This document shows positions 8,570 through 16,900 of a DNA stretch of 64,000 nucleotides, one piece after another (within the stretch, counting starts at the first letter, position 1; every line of letters begins with the position of its first letter). The DNA comes from Pseudarthrobacter sp. C4D7 (GTDB lineage Bacteria; Actinomycetota; Actinomycetes; Actinomycetales; Micrococcaceae). Where the stretch lies: assembly GCF_013359725.1 (NCBI RefSeq), contig NZ_JABFMW010000022.1:1-64000 (forward strand), in the 5' to 3' direction. Both the position numbers and the translations under genes were made by a program. The notes under the pieces were generated by a model. The model searched no databases and was not told the origin of the DNA. It saw only the letters and a program-made list of their open reading frames with translations.

Positions 8570-9211
8570 TCAGACGGTGCGCGGGGCCTTGGCCAGGTTG
8601 TCCTTCAGCTCGGCTGCATTCTGCCGCTTCACGTAGGCAGGACGGTCCCGCTCCACGCGCCAGCTCTCGGACAGGGGGCCCGCATTCACGGTGTCGAAGC
8701 CGAACTCGTCGTAAAGACGGGTGACCAGCTCCGCGGCCTCCGGGTAGTCGCTGGCGGTGGCCAGTGCGCGCCGGTCGTCGCTGCCCGCGGGCGAACCGTC
8801 AGTGGTGATGTCCGAGGCCATGATGTGGTTGAAGCCCTTGGCCACCTTTGACTGCGGCAGGTGCTCCTGGAGCATTCCCGAGGTGGTTGCTTCGCCGTTG
8901 TCCAGGGCGGGGATCCTGCCGTCCCGCTCCCAGTAGTAGTTGTTCGTATCGATCACAACCTTGCCGGCCAGCGGCTCCACCGGGACGTCCTTGTAGTTCT
9001 TCAGCGGCACCGTGACCACTGCGAAGTCGCCGGCGGCTGCCGCTTCGGCAGCCGTGGCCGCCCGGGCCTTCGGACCGAGCTCGGCCACCAGGTCCTGCAG
9101 CGTTTCCGGGCCCCGCGAGTTGCTGATGACTACGTCGTAGCCCAGTTCCACGGCCTTGCGTGCAACCTGGCTGCCAATATGTCCTGCACCGATGATTCCG
9201 ATTGTTGTCAT
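8570..9211 (-). CDS. NADP(H)/F420-type oxidoreductase (NADPH-dependent F420 reductase family)
   Basis: A 213-residue protein with an N-terminal Rossmann motif GIIGAGHIGSQ (residues 5-15) followed by SNSRGPE, where the serine/arginine after strand 2 suits the 2'-phosphate of NADP(H). The rest matches the small F420-reductase-like family (VVIDTNNYYWERDG, KGFNHIMASDI). Many members in organisms without F420 act as plain NADP-dependent reductases, so the electron partner is uncertain. Monocistronic, with its own start region upstream of the YitT gene end. Confidence 0.8.
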   Translation of the reverse strand: MTTIGIIGAGHIGSQVARKAVELGYDVVISNSRGPETLQDLVAELGPKARAATAAEAAAAGDFAVVTVPLKNYKDVPVEPLAGKVVIDTNNYYWERDGRIPALDNGEATTSGMLQEHLPQSKVAKGFNHIMASDITTDGSPAGSDDRRALATASDYPEAAELVTRLYDEFGFDTVNAGPLSESWRVERDRPAYVKRQNAAELKDNLAKAPRTV

Positions 9212-9321
9212 AGATGCGGCAACAGCGGGGTCCCTGCAGATATTTCAACGGTCGTTCGGGAATAAACTGGCGGGCCCGCGGCGGCCCCCTGGCGGCGATC
9301 GGGCCGCCGGCGCGTGCGGGC

Positions 9322-10011
9322 CTACTTGCCCGTGTACCGCCCGGGCCGATGGTTCAGGGCCAGGATGAGGTTCAGTAGCGTGGCGCCGCCGGCGGACAGC
9401 AGCACCAGCGGCGGCGAAACCAGGATCAGCGAGGCCAGCACAATGGCGACATCCAGCACCATCTGCACATAACCGGCACGCCAGTTCAGCTTCTCCTGCA
9501 ACAGCAGGGCAAGGATATTGAAGCCGCCAAGGCTCGACTGGTGCCGGAAGAGGATCAGGAGGCCGACGCCGGCGAGCAGGTTTCCGGCCACCACGCCATA
9601 CACCGGGTCGAGGTGCATCGGCCCCAGGGCGGCAGGGTGCAGGCTGGCCAGCACTGAGACGAGGGTGATGGCTGCGCCGGTGCGGAGGGCGAAGTTCCAC
9701 CCCTTCTTCCAGACCGCCAACACGAAGAACGGCAGGTTCACGGCGAAGAAGATGACACCGAACGGCACCGCCACCGAGTAGCTGAGCAGCAGCGCCAGGC
9801 CCGCGGTGCCGCCGGTGACGGCTCCGCTGGACTTGAGCAGGAACAAGCCCAGAGACGCTGCGAAGGTGCCGGTGAGGATGCCCACGACATCCTCGACGGC
9901 GGAATGGCGGACGGCCGACGGCGGCGCTGAACCTCCCGCCGTCGGCCCTTCCGGGTGCGTGCCCGGGGCAGCGCTGGTTGCTTCAGTGCGTATCTCGGCG
10001 GACGTGCTCAT
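9322..10011 (-). CDS. YitT-family integral membrane protein
   Basis: A 229-residue protein with about five transmembrane segments. The first membrane segments carry GAVTGGTAGLALLLSY, typical of the YitT membrane domain, and FRHQSSLGGFNILALLLQ is the second repeat of the same motif. The N-terminal 40 residues are polar. It lacks the C-terminal cytoplasmic domain of full YitT proteins. Its ATG overlaps the stop of the upstream aminotransferase gene by four bases (TCAT on the plus strand at 10008-10011), so the two form an operon; a role in export of an amino acid or keto acid made by the aminotransferase is a guess. Confidence 0.75.
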   Translation of the reverse strand: MSTSAEIRTEATSAAPGTHPEGPTAGGSAPPSAVRHSAVEDVVGILTGTFAASLGLFLLKSSGAVTGGTAGLALLLSYSVAVPFGVIFFAVNLPFFVLAVWKKGWNFALRTGAAITLVSVLASLHPAALGPMHLDPVYGVVAGNLLAGVGLLILFRHQSSLGGFNILALLLQEKLNWRAGYVQMVLDVAIVLASLILVSPPLVLLSAGGATLLNLILALNHRPGRYTGK

Positions 10012-11102
10012 TGGGCTCCAAGCTTTTCGCGGTCTGCCAGGACCGCCAGCACGCGGTCATTGGTGGCGGTATCGGCCAGGGTGATGCGCACGCCGTCGGC
10101 AGCGTAGCCGCGTGCCAGGATGTCGGCCTGGGCCAGCGCGTCGATGAGCTGGACGCGCAGTCCATCCGAAGCCCGCAGCCAGTAGAAGTTGGCCTGGCTG
10201 TCCGGAACGTCCCAGCCATAGCCGCGAAGGGCGCCGATCACGCGGGTCCGTTCCCGCGCCACCGCCTCAGTGCGCTCAAGGATCTCGTCTTCCGCAGCGA
10301 GCGAGGCGACCGCGGCGGCCTGTGCCATCCTGTTGACGCCAAACGGAACGGCCGTGCGCCGAAGCCCCTCGGCGATCTCCGGACGGGCAATGGCGTAGCC
10401 GATCCGCAGGCCTGCCAGTCCGTACGCCTTGGAGAAGGTCCGCAGGATGCAGAGGTTGGGGTAGCGGCGGTAGAAGTCCAGGGAATCGATGCCGGCCCCG
10501 CGCTGGAACTCGATGTACGCCTCGTCCAGGACCACCAACACCCGCGGGGGAACGGACTGGAGGAACGCCTCCAGCGCCTCCGGGCTGATGGACACGCCGG
10601 TGGGGTTGTTGGGCGAGCACAGGATCACCAGCCGGGTGCGCTCCGTGATGGCGGCAGCCATGGCAGCGAGGTCGTGGTGCTCATCGGCCAGCAGCGGAAC
10701 GGGGACCGAAACAGCGCCGGCCACCGCCACCAGGATGGGGTAGGCCTCGAAGGACCGCCAGGCGTACACCACCTCGTCGCCGTGCCCGCAGACGGCGGAG
10801 ATGATCTGCTGCAGCACTCCGGAGCTTCCCGGGCCTGCGGCAACCTCAGCGGCGCTGACGCCGAAATGGGCGGCGAGGGCGTCCCGTGCCTCCACCGCAC
10901 CCATGCTCGGGTACCGGTGGATCCTTCCGGCCTCCGCGGCAATGGCGTCGACGACGGACGGCAGGGGAGTGAAGTGGCTTTCGTTCGAGGCCAGGGCGGC
11001 GGTCAGGGCCGACTGGGCGCTCTTGCCGGCAACGTAGGCGGGAAGCTGGGCGACGGCGGCGCGCACCTCGGGTGCCGCGGCTTCGGGAAGGATGCTGGTC
11101 AT
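10008..11102 (-). CDS. Histidinol-phosphate / aromatic aminotransferase-like PLP enzyme
   Basis: A 364-residue fold-type I aminotransferase. SPNNPTG, VVLDEAYIEF and RTFSKAYGLAGLRIGY (containing the PLP lysine) are the family hallmarks, with NFYWLR near the C-terminus. It belongs to the HisC/Pat group: it would transfer the amino group between glutamate and histidinol phosphate or an aromatic keto acid. It is far from any his gene here and is coupled to a YitT membrane protein with an Lrp-type regulator divergent, which favours an amino-acid role outside histidine synthesis. No strong ribosome site decides between ATG at 11102 and ATG at 11111. Confidence 0.85.
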   Translation of the reverse strand: MTSILPEAAAPEVRAAVAQLPAYVAGKSAQSALTAALASNESHFTPLPSVVDAIAAEAGRIHRYPSMGAVEARDALAAHFGVSAAEVAAGPGSSGVLQQIISAVCGHGDEVVYAWRSFEAYPILVAVAGAVSVPVPLLADEHHDLAAMAAAITERTRLVILCSPNNPTGVSISPEALEAFLQSVPPRVLVVLDEAYIEFQRGAGIDSLDFYRRYPNLCILRTFSKAYGLAGLRIGYAIARPEIAEGLRRTAVPFGVNRMAQAAAVASLAAEDEILERTEAVARERTRVIGALRGYGWDVPDSQANFYWLRASDGLRVQLIDALAQADILARGYAADGVRITLADTATNDRVLAVLADREKLGAQ

Positions 11103-11194
11103 GGACAGCATGATCAGTGATTTCAGGACGTCTGCGCAACAGAGGGGAATTGTGCAGGACAGATTCGGCTCCTGAAATCTCAAAGAGTGGCAAA

Positions 11195-11674
11195 ATGCTC
11201 ACTATGCACCTTATTGATGCCCTCGATGCAGAGATCCTCCTCACACTCGACCGGGACCCGCAGGCCACCGTCCTGTCGCTCTCCCGGACGCTGGGCGTGG
11301 CCCGCAATACGGTGCACGCACGGCTCCGCCGGCTCGCGAATGACGGCAGCCTGGCACCCTTCAGCCAGCGGGTCCGGACCGGGGCCCTTGGCCTGCCGCT
11401 CGTCGCCTTCATCTCGATTTCCATCAGCCAGTCCTCCAGCGACCTCGCGGTAGCGGCGCTGCAGACCATCCCCGAGATCATCGAAATGCATGCCACCACC
11501 GGCGATGCCGACCTGCTGGCCAAGGTGGCCGCGAGGGACCCGGCCGACCTGCACCGCATCACCAACGCGATGCTGGCGATTGACGGCGTCGTCCGAACCA
11601 GCACCGCCATGTCCCTGGTGGAAGTGATGCCCAACCGCACCGTGCCCTTGCTCCAGGCGGCGGCGCGCAGGTAG
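11195..11674 (+). CDS. Lrp/AsnC-family transcriptional regulator
   Basis: A 159-residue protein with the N-terminal AsnC helix-turn-helix (LDAEILLTLDRDPQATVLSLSRTLGVARNTVHARLRRL) and the C-terminal RAM/ligand domain (VAFISISI, TGDADLLAKVAARD, MSLVEV). It should bind an amino acid and act as dimers or octamers. It is divergent from the aminotransferase-YitT operon, the expected target. ATG 11195 and ATG 11204 are both in frame; the first is preferred because a purine-rich AGAGTGG precedes it. The open frame runs back to 11117, which would overlap the divergent gene and is unlikely. Confidence 0.9.
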   Translation: MLTMHLIDALDAEILLTLDRDPQATVLSLSRTLGVARNTVHARLRRLANDGSLAPFSQRVRTGALGLPLVAFISISISQSSSDLAVAALQTIPEIIEMHATTGDADLLAKVAARDPADLHRITNAMLAIDGVVRTSTAMSLVEVMPNRTVPLLQAAARR

Positions 11675-11685
11675 CCGGGGCACTT

Positions 11686-11984
11686 TCAGGCGAGCATCTC
11701 CAGGGCATCGATGAGCGCGTCCACGAAAGCCGTGAGGATGGCAGGCTGTGTCCGGCCGGTCATGGTCTGGATCTGGCCTTGCCGCTGGCGCAGCACCGGG
11801 TGATCAACGGGAACGGCCACCAGGTCCTCCCGGTCCCGGCAGTCCAGTGACAAACCGCTGACCAGGGATACCCCGGTCCCTGAGCGGGCGAACTGGATCA
11901 CCGGGTTGATGTGGTCGCTTTGCAGGGTGATGGATGGGGTGAGGCCTTCGATCTGCAGGGCTGGCCCCCGGATACTATCTGTCA
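11686..11984 (-). pseudogene. LysR-type regulator remnant, C-terminal part only
   Basis: On the minus strand the frame gives ...LTPSITLQSDHINPVIQFARSG then TGVSLVSGLSLDCRDREDLVAVPVDHP, the last third of a LysR substrate-binding domain. The DNA-binding domain and first lobe (about 200 residues) are missing and a stop lies just upstream at about 11985-11987. The similarity stops near 11957, where a plus-strand transporter tail begins, so I read this as a truncated, non-functional gene left by a deletion. A GTG at 11901 opens a 71-codon frame but would not make a working regulator. Confidence 0.65.
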
Positions 11985-12047
11985 GTCATTGCAATGATCA
12001 CCCTCGCCGCACTGGCCGCCGGGGTGAAGTACCGCGGCATCCGCTAA
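11961..12047 (+). pseudogene. C-terminal fragment of an MFS-like transporter
   Basis: The plus-strand frame ending at TAA 12045-12047 reads LAPGYYLSVIAMITLAALAAG followed by VKYRGIR: one hydrophobic helix and a basic tail, like the last helix of metabolite:H+ symporters. Nothing upstream in this frame continues the transporter. It abuts the LysR remnant with opposite orientation. Family assignment of so short a fragment is tentative. Confidence 0.4.
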
Positions 12048-12084
12048 CGCCAACCGGAACGCCTGCTCACCTTTGGCAGGTTTT

Positions 12085-12192
12085 CCTGAAACGCCCGCTC
12101 TCTTTCTTCCCGGAAGTGAGCGGGCGTTTCAGGTTTGGCTGCCGGAAGTGAGCGAGCGTTTCAGGTTGGGCTACCGGAAGTGAGCGGGCGTC
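12085..12192. repeat. 32-bp tandem repeat (2.6 copies) with a 16-bp hairpin
   Basis: Copies start at 12110, 12142 and 12174 with the core CCGGAAGTGAGCGGGCGTTT; copy 2 has GAGCGAGCG for GAGCGGGCG and copy 3 is truncated at 12192. In addition, CCTGAAACGCCCGCTC (12085-12100) is the exact reverse complement of 12118-12133, giving a 16-bp stem with a 17-base loop that reads into copy 1. It sits in the 398-base gap (12048-12445) before the rhamnogalacturonan lyase gene. The hairpin may also act as a terminator. Confidence 0.85.
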
Positions 12193-12281
12193 CGGGTAAA
12201 GAGCCCCAGAAATGCCGCTGGGGCGCCTTGCAGAAGCTAACGCAATGGAACAATTTCTCCCATTAACAATCGGTCAACCCC

Positions 12282-12309
12282 TTGACCCATCTTGTAAAGC
12301 CCTGATAAA
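12282..12309 (+). promoter_or_regulatory. Candidate sigma70-type promoter for the rhamnogalacturonan lyase
   Basis: TTGACC (12282-12287) and GATAAA (12304-12309) are spaced 16 bases apart, matching 5 of 6 and 4 of 6 of the housekeeping consensus, in an unusually AT-rich stretch about 140 bases upstream of the start codon. Prediction only. Confidence 0.4.
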
Positions 12310-12387
12310 CCTAAAGGGCAGAAAGCGCTTCCTCAAGCCCGCACCCTTCCTCGAAACATCACTCGCGGGAGCAATTCTGAGCTTGAA

Positions 12388-12399
12388 TGAAACGTTCCA
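12388..12399. promoter_or_regulatory. LacI-family operator-like palindrome
   Basis: TGAAACGTTCCA is a near-palindrome centred on CG, the layout of LacI/GalR operators. It lies between the candidate promoter and the start codon of the PL11 gene, where a repressor would block transcription. No LacI regulator is in this window. Confidence 0.45.
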
Positions 12400-12445
12400 A
12401 AATCGGCGCCAGGTCGTCCTGCGCTGCATCAAAGGAGATGTTCTT

Positions 12446-14452
12446 TTGGCAAACCCCTCAATGTGTTCCCACAACCCCGCCCCGGGCAAGACGCGGAAGG
12501 CGCTGCCGGTTGCTGCGGCCACCCTCGCCGCGGCGGCCCTTGCCTTCACCGGCATACCGCTGGCCGCGGCCAGTCCCGGCCCGGGAAGCCCTGCCGCTCC
12601 CGCGGCCCCCGCAAAGTCCGGGCTGACGCGCCAGGTGGAGAACCTGGACCGCGCCCCTGTCGCGGTCCTGACGGACCAGGGTGTCAGCCTTGGCTGGCGC
12701 ATGCTGGGCCTGGACAAGGACAGCATCGGTTTCCAGGTCATCCGGGACGGTGTCCTCCTGACGCCACAACCCATCCGGGACACCACTACATACCTGGATC
12801 CGTCCGGAACCGCGGATTCAACCTACGTGATCAAGACCGTGGGCAACGGCAACGGGCAGGACAAGCTCAGTGCCGCGTTCAGCCCGCTGGCTCAGAACTA
12901 CCTGCCCATCAAGCTGGACAAGCCCGCTGACGGCGTCAGCAAAGACGGGAAGCCGTACTCGTACAGCGCCAACGATTCCAGCGTCGCCGACCTTGATGGT
13001 GACGGCGCCTACGAGATCATCCAGCTGTGGAACCCGTCCAACGCGCAGGACAACTCCAAGTCCGGGTACACCGGCAACGTCTACGTTGACGCCTACAAGA
13101 TGGACGGCACCAAGCTGTGGCGGATCGACCTGGGCCGCAACATCCGGGCGGGAGCACACTACACGCAGATGCTGGCGTACGACTTCGACGGCGACGGCAA
13201 GGCCGAAGTGGCGTTCAAGACGGCGGACGGCACCACCGATGCGGCGGGCACCGTGATCGGTGATGCTGCGGCCGATTACCGCACCAGCGCCGGCTACGTC
13301 CTGTCCGGGCCGGAGTTCCTGACGGTATTCAACGGCGCCAGCGGCACCATCATGGACACCGTGCCCTACGATCCGCCGCGCGGCGCTGTTTCCGCATGGG
13401 GTGACAATTACGGCAACCGCGTTGACCGGTTCCTTGCGGGCGTGGCCTACCTGGACGGCGAGCACCCGTCCATGATGTTCAGCCGCGGCTACTACACCCG
13501 CACCGTGCTGGTCACCTATGACCTGGTGGACGGCAAGCTGGAGAAGCGCTGGAAATTCGATTCCGATGTGGCAGGCGCCGAATACAAGGGACAGGGCAAC
13601 CACAACCTGTCGGTGGCGGACGTGGACTCCGACGGCAAGGACGAATTCGTTTTTGGATCCATGACCATCGACGACGACGGTACGCCCCTCTACAACACCA
13701 AGCTGGGCCACGGCGACGCAATCCATACCGGTGACCTGGACCCGTCCCGACCGGGCCTGGAGACCTTCGCGGTCCACGAAAGCATGAGCCAGAGCGGCAA
13801 CCGCGGCGCCACTTTCCGTGACGCTGCCACGGGTGAGGTCCTGTGGAGCATTCCGGCGTTCAAGGACACCGGCCGGGGAGCCACCGGCGACATCGATCCC
13901 CGCTTCCCCGGTTCGGAGAGCTGGGCCGTGGGTGGCGACGCCGCGTGGAACTCGACAGTCGGTTACCTGATGTCCGCCAAGGGTGAGCGGATTTCCGAAA
14001 AGATCCCCGCCGCCAACTTCATGGCCTGGTGGGACGGGGACCTGCTGCGGGAAATCGTGGACCACGATTTTGACGCCGAGGCCGGGTACGGCGTGCCCAC
14101 CATCTCCAAGTGGAACTGGGAAACCGAATCCAGCGACCGGCTCCTGACGGCCACCGGCGCCCGCACCAACAACTACACCAAGGGCAATCCGTCGCTGCAG
14201 GCTGACCTGCTGGGGGACTGGCGGGAAGAGCTGGTGTTCCCGTCGGCTGACAGCACCGAGTTGCGGATCTACACCAGCACCTCGCCCACCGACGTCCGGC
14301 TCCGCACCCTGATGCACGATCCCATGTACCGGACCGGCGTGGCGCGGGAGACCGTTGGCTACAACCAGCCTCCGCACCCGAGCTTCTTCCTCGGTGAGGG
14401 CATGCAGGCCCCGGCCATGCCGGCTGTGTACTACGCAGGCAAGGCCAAGTAG
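12446..14452 (+). CDS. Secreted rhamnogalacturonan lyase, PL11-type
   Basis: A 668-residue protein. After a signal peptide (KTRKALPVAAATLAAAALAFTG, cleavage near AAAS) comes a short fibronectin-like region, then the eight-bladed propeller of PL11 lyases with calcium-binding DxDxDG loops: VADLDGDGAYEI, YDFDGDGKAEVAFKTADGT, SVADVDSDGKDEFVFGSM. The motifs GDNYGNRVDRFLAGVAYLDG, SRGYYTR and the end DWREELVFP ... PMYRTGVARETVGYNQPPHPSFFLG are those of YesW/YesX-like enzymes, which cleave the rhamnogalacturonan I backbone of pectin by beta-elimination outside the cell. The start is TTG at 12446: AAAGGAG at 12431-12437 is placed eight bases before it. The open frame continues to 12212 but through the promoter region. 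Confidence 0.9.
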   Translation: MANPSMCSHNPAPGKTRKALPVAAATLAAAALAFTGIPLAAASPGPGSPAAPAAPAKSGLTRQVENLDRAPVAVLTDQGVSLGWRMLGLDKDSIGFQVIRDGVLLTPQPIRDTTTYLDPSGTADSTYVIKTVGNGNGQDKLSAAFSPLAQNYLPIKLDKPADGVSKDGKPYSYSANDSSVADLDGDGAYEIIQLWNPSNAQDNSKSGYTGNVYVDAYKMDGTKLWRIDLGRNIRAGAHYTQMLAYDFDGDGKAEVAFKTADGTTDAAGTVIGDAAADYRTSAGYVLSGPEFLTVFNGASGTIMDTVPYDPPRGAVSAWGDNYGNRVDRFLAGVAYLDGEHPSMMFSRGYYTRTVLVTYDLVDGKLEKRWKFDSDVAGAEYKGQGNHNLSVADVDSDGKDEFVFGSMTIDDDGTPLYNTKLGHGDAIHTGDLDPSRPGLETFAVHESMSQSGNRGATFRDAATGEVLWSIPAFKDTGRGATGDIDPRFPGSESWAVGGDAAWNSTVGYLMSAKGERISEKIPAANFMAWWDGDLLREIVDHDFDAEAGYGVPTISKWNWETESSDRLLTATGARTNNYTKGNPSLQADLLGDWREELVFPSADSTELRIYTSTSPTDVRLRTLMHDPMYRTGVARETVGYNQPPHPSFFLGEGMQAPAMPAVYYAGKAK

Positions 14453-14470
14453 CCACCGGAGGGACATGTT

Positions 14471-14500
14471 GCCGCTCCGCCCTGAAGGGGGCGGGGCGGC
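14471..14500. terminator. Bidirectional terminator
   Basis: GCCGCTCCGCCC (14471-14482) pairs with GGGCGGGGCGGC (14489-14500) with one wobble, followed by AATTT. It separates the convergent lyase and RpiR genes. Confidence 0.7.
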
Positions 14501-14524
14501 AATTTACTTAAGCGCGCGGGCCTC

Positions 14525-15403
14525 CTAGGCGCTGGGGCGTGGATGCATGATCCGCATCTGGTCCCAGGTCCGCTCGGAAGCGGCAATGCTCCGGGTGGAC
14601 CGCTCGCTGTCCAGCGAAGCGAGCTCGACGGCCACTGCCTGGACGGCGGCTACTGCGCCCGTGAGGGAGGGGAAAAAGCCGGCGCTCTCGGCCGGTACGA
14701 CGATCTTGTGGAGTGCGTGCGCTGCCACCGGCGAACTGGCAGTATCGGTGATGGTGACGATCCGGGCTCCCAGCTGATGGGCGATGTCCACGGCGCGGAC
14801 CGTGCTGTCGTAGACCCGCCAGAGGCTGATGGCAATGACCAGGTCGTCGGGTGTCACGCGGGCCACTGCGTTGGTCAGCGCAGCCACGTCAGCGTCCAAC
14901 AGCCTGACGTCATAGCCTGCGATGATGGCGTTGTGCTCCAGCGCCTTGCCCGGAATGGCGTAGCTGCCGGCCGCGATAATCAGGGTCTGGCGTGCACCCG
15001 CGATGCCCTCGGCCACCGCACGCACCACGCCGGGATCCACCGTCCGCTCCAAATGGGCCAGGTTGGACCGGTCCGTGGTCAGCGAAGCCTGCGCCGGGCT
15101 GCTCACATGGCCGTTGTGTTCGGCGGCAATCTCGACGGCGCTCAGGGACGCGAGAAACCGTGAGCGAAGCTCGAACTGGAACTCCGCCCAGCCCTTGAAG
15201 CCGAGCGTCTGGGCAGTCCGGGTCACGGTGGAAGCGTTCGACGACGCCGCGGCGGCGATGTCGCTGACCGAACCGTAGGAGGCGAGCCGGGGCTGGGAAC
15301 GAAGGACCCCCAAAACCTGCAGTTGGCGCGTGGCGAGTTTGCGCCCCTGGGCCTGGCTGTCGAGCCATTCGGTCAAGGTGGGGCTGTTAACTTCTTGTTT
15401 CAC
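14525..15403 (-). CDS. RpiR/MurR-family transcriptional regulator
   Basis: A 292-residue protein with an N-terminal RpiR helix-turn-helix (about residues 20-90: SVSDIAAAASSNASTVTRTAQTLGFKGWAEFQ) and a C-terminal SIS sugar-isomerase domain (about 125-265: TLIIAAGSYAIPGKALEHNA, DLVIAISLWRVYDSTVRAVD, RIVTITDTASSPVAAHA). SIS domains sense phosphosugars or related metabolites. It is divergent from the MFS-GAF-amidohydrolase operon, 102 bases apart, and is its likely regulator. A second RpiR protein lies at the right end of the window. Confidence 0.9.
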   Translation of the reverse strand: MKQEVNSPTLTEWLDSQAQGRKLATRQLQVLGVLRSQPRLASYGSVSDIAAAASSNASTVTRTAQTLGFKGWAEFQFELRSRFLASLSAVEIAAEHNGHVSSPAQASLTTDRSNLAHLERTVDPGVVRAVAEGIAGARQTLIIAAGSYAIPGKALEHNAIIAGYDVRLLDADVAALTNAVARVTPDDLVIAISLWRVYDSTVRAVDIAHQLGARIVTITDTASSPVAAHALHKIVVPAESAGFFPSLTGAVAAVQAVAVELASLDSERSTRSIAASERTWDQMRIMHPRPSA

Positions 15404-15505
15404 CTATTGACCTCCGCAAGTGATGCACGTAACTTCAATCTACATGCACGGATCTGTGCAAATCCTAAAAAATGTACAACTTGGCCCACTTCGGCAGGAT
15501 TTCCA

Positions 15506-16900
15506 ATGTCACTAACAGCACGCCTGGACCGGCTCCCGCTCAGTCGTCCACACTACAAGCTTCTCCTTATCGGCGGACTCGGCTATTCCTTTGACGGCAT
15601 GGACGGCGCTGTGGTGGCCTTCCTGCTACCGCGCATCCAGGAGCTCTGGGGCCTCAGCACCGCGAGCCTGGGCCTGGTGGGCTCGGCCGCGCCGCTGGGT
15701 TTCTTCTTCGGCGCCATCCTGTCCGGCTGGCTGGGTGACCGGTTCGGCCGGAAGAAGGTCATGCTGTGGGCGCTCGCCTTTTACTGCGCGATGTCGGTCG
15801 TGGCCGCCATGGCGCCCAACTTCGAAGTCTTCCTGGTGGCCCGTGTCCTGGCGGGCCTGGGCGCCGGCGCGGAGAGCGTGATCATCGCCCCGTTCCTCTC
15901 GGAGTTCATTCCGCCAAAGCGGCGCGGCTGGTTCATCGGCACCCTCGCCGGATTCTTCTCGTTCGGCTTCGTGGCCGCTGCCCTGATTGGGCGGTTCGTG
16001 GTTCCCATGGGTGAGGACGGATGGCGCTGGGCCCAGGTGATCACGGCCGTTCCCATCCTCCTGCTTCTCTGGTGGCGCCGCAGCCTTCCGGAATCGCCCC
16101 GATTCCTTATGAGCCAAGGCCGGGCGGCCGAAGCTGAACGGGTGGTGGAAGGGTTTGAACAGAACGTGCTCCGGGCCACCGGCAAGGCCCTCCCACCGGT
16201 GGAAGCCGGCGGGGAGGACATCGCCAAGCACGGACAAAAGATCAGCATCTGGAACGCCCTGAAGGTCATGTGGTCTCCCGCCCTGCGCAGGCGGACCGCG
16301 GTGATCTGGCTGATCTGGTTCGTGATCACCTTCTCCTACTACGGCTTCTTCTCCTGGATTCCCACGCTGCTGGTGGGACGTGGAATTACGGTCACCAAGA
16401 GCTTCGAATACTCCATCATCATCTACCTGGCTCAGATCCCGGGCTACTTCTCCGCTGCCTGGCTGTGCGACCGCATCGACCGCAAGAACACCATCGCCCT
16501 GTACCTTGCCGGTTCGGCCCTGAGCGCGTTCTGGCTGAGCCAATCCAGCGATTCGGGCATGATCCTGGTGGCGGCGGCAACGCTGTCCTTCTTCCTCAAC
16601 GGCACCTACGCCGGGGTGTACGCCTACACGCCGGAACTGTTCCCCACCTGGATGCGGGCTACCGGCGTCGGGCTGGCCAGTGCGGTAGGCCGTGTGGGCA
16701 GCATCCTGGCACCGTCCATCATCGGCGTGTTCGCCGCGACGCTCGGATTCGGCGGCGTCTTCACCATGACCACGGCGGTCCTGGCCGTCGGCGTGATCGG
16801 CGTCGTCATCTTTGGAACGTCCACGGCGGGTAAGTCGCTGGAAGACATCAACGCCCGCACCGAGCCCGAAAAGGCAGCCATGTCAGGCGGCGGGAAATGA
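15506..16900 (+). CDS. MFS transporter, sugar/metabolite:H+ symporter type
   Basis: A 464-residue protein with 12 predicted membrane segments. LGYSFDGMDGAVVAFLLP at the first helix, GWLGDRFGRKKVM after helix 2, RSLPESPRFLMS before the central loop and ELFPTWMRATGVGLASAVGR in the second half match the sugar-porter/SV2-like branch of MFS. It probably imports the compound that the downstream amidohydrolase acts on. The ATG at 15506 follows GGCAGGAT; the frame upstream is through the promoter region. Its stop overlaps the GAF gene start by four bases (ATGA), so translation is coupled. Confidence 0.85.
   Translation: MSLTARLDRLPLSRPHYKLLLIGGLGYSFDGMDGAVVAFLLPRIQELWGLSTASLGLVGSAAPLGFFFGAILSGWLGDRFGRKKVMLWALAFYCAMSVVAAMAPNFEVFLVARVLAGLGAGAESVIIAPFLSEFIPPKRRGWFIGTLAGFFSFGFVAAALIGRFVVPMGEDGWRWAQVITAVPILLLLWWRRSLPESPRFLMSQGRAAEAERVVEGFEQNVLRATGKALPPVEAGGEDIAKHGQKISIWNALKVMWSPALRRRTAVIWLIWFVITFSYYGFFSWIPTLLVGRGITVTKSFEYSIIIYLAQIPGYFSAAWLCDRIDRKNTIALYLAGSALSAFWLSQSSDSGMILVAAATLSFFLNGTYAGVYAYTPELFPTWMRATGVGLASAVGRVGSILAPSIIGVFAATLGFGGVFTMTTAVLAVGVIGVVIFGTSTAGKSLEDINARTEPEKAAMSGGGK

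Noticed and set aside
12818..14467. A 549-codon minus-strand open frame
   Set aside because: Antisense of the rhamnogalacturonan lyase gene, with no motif of its own.
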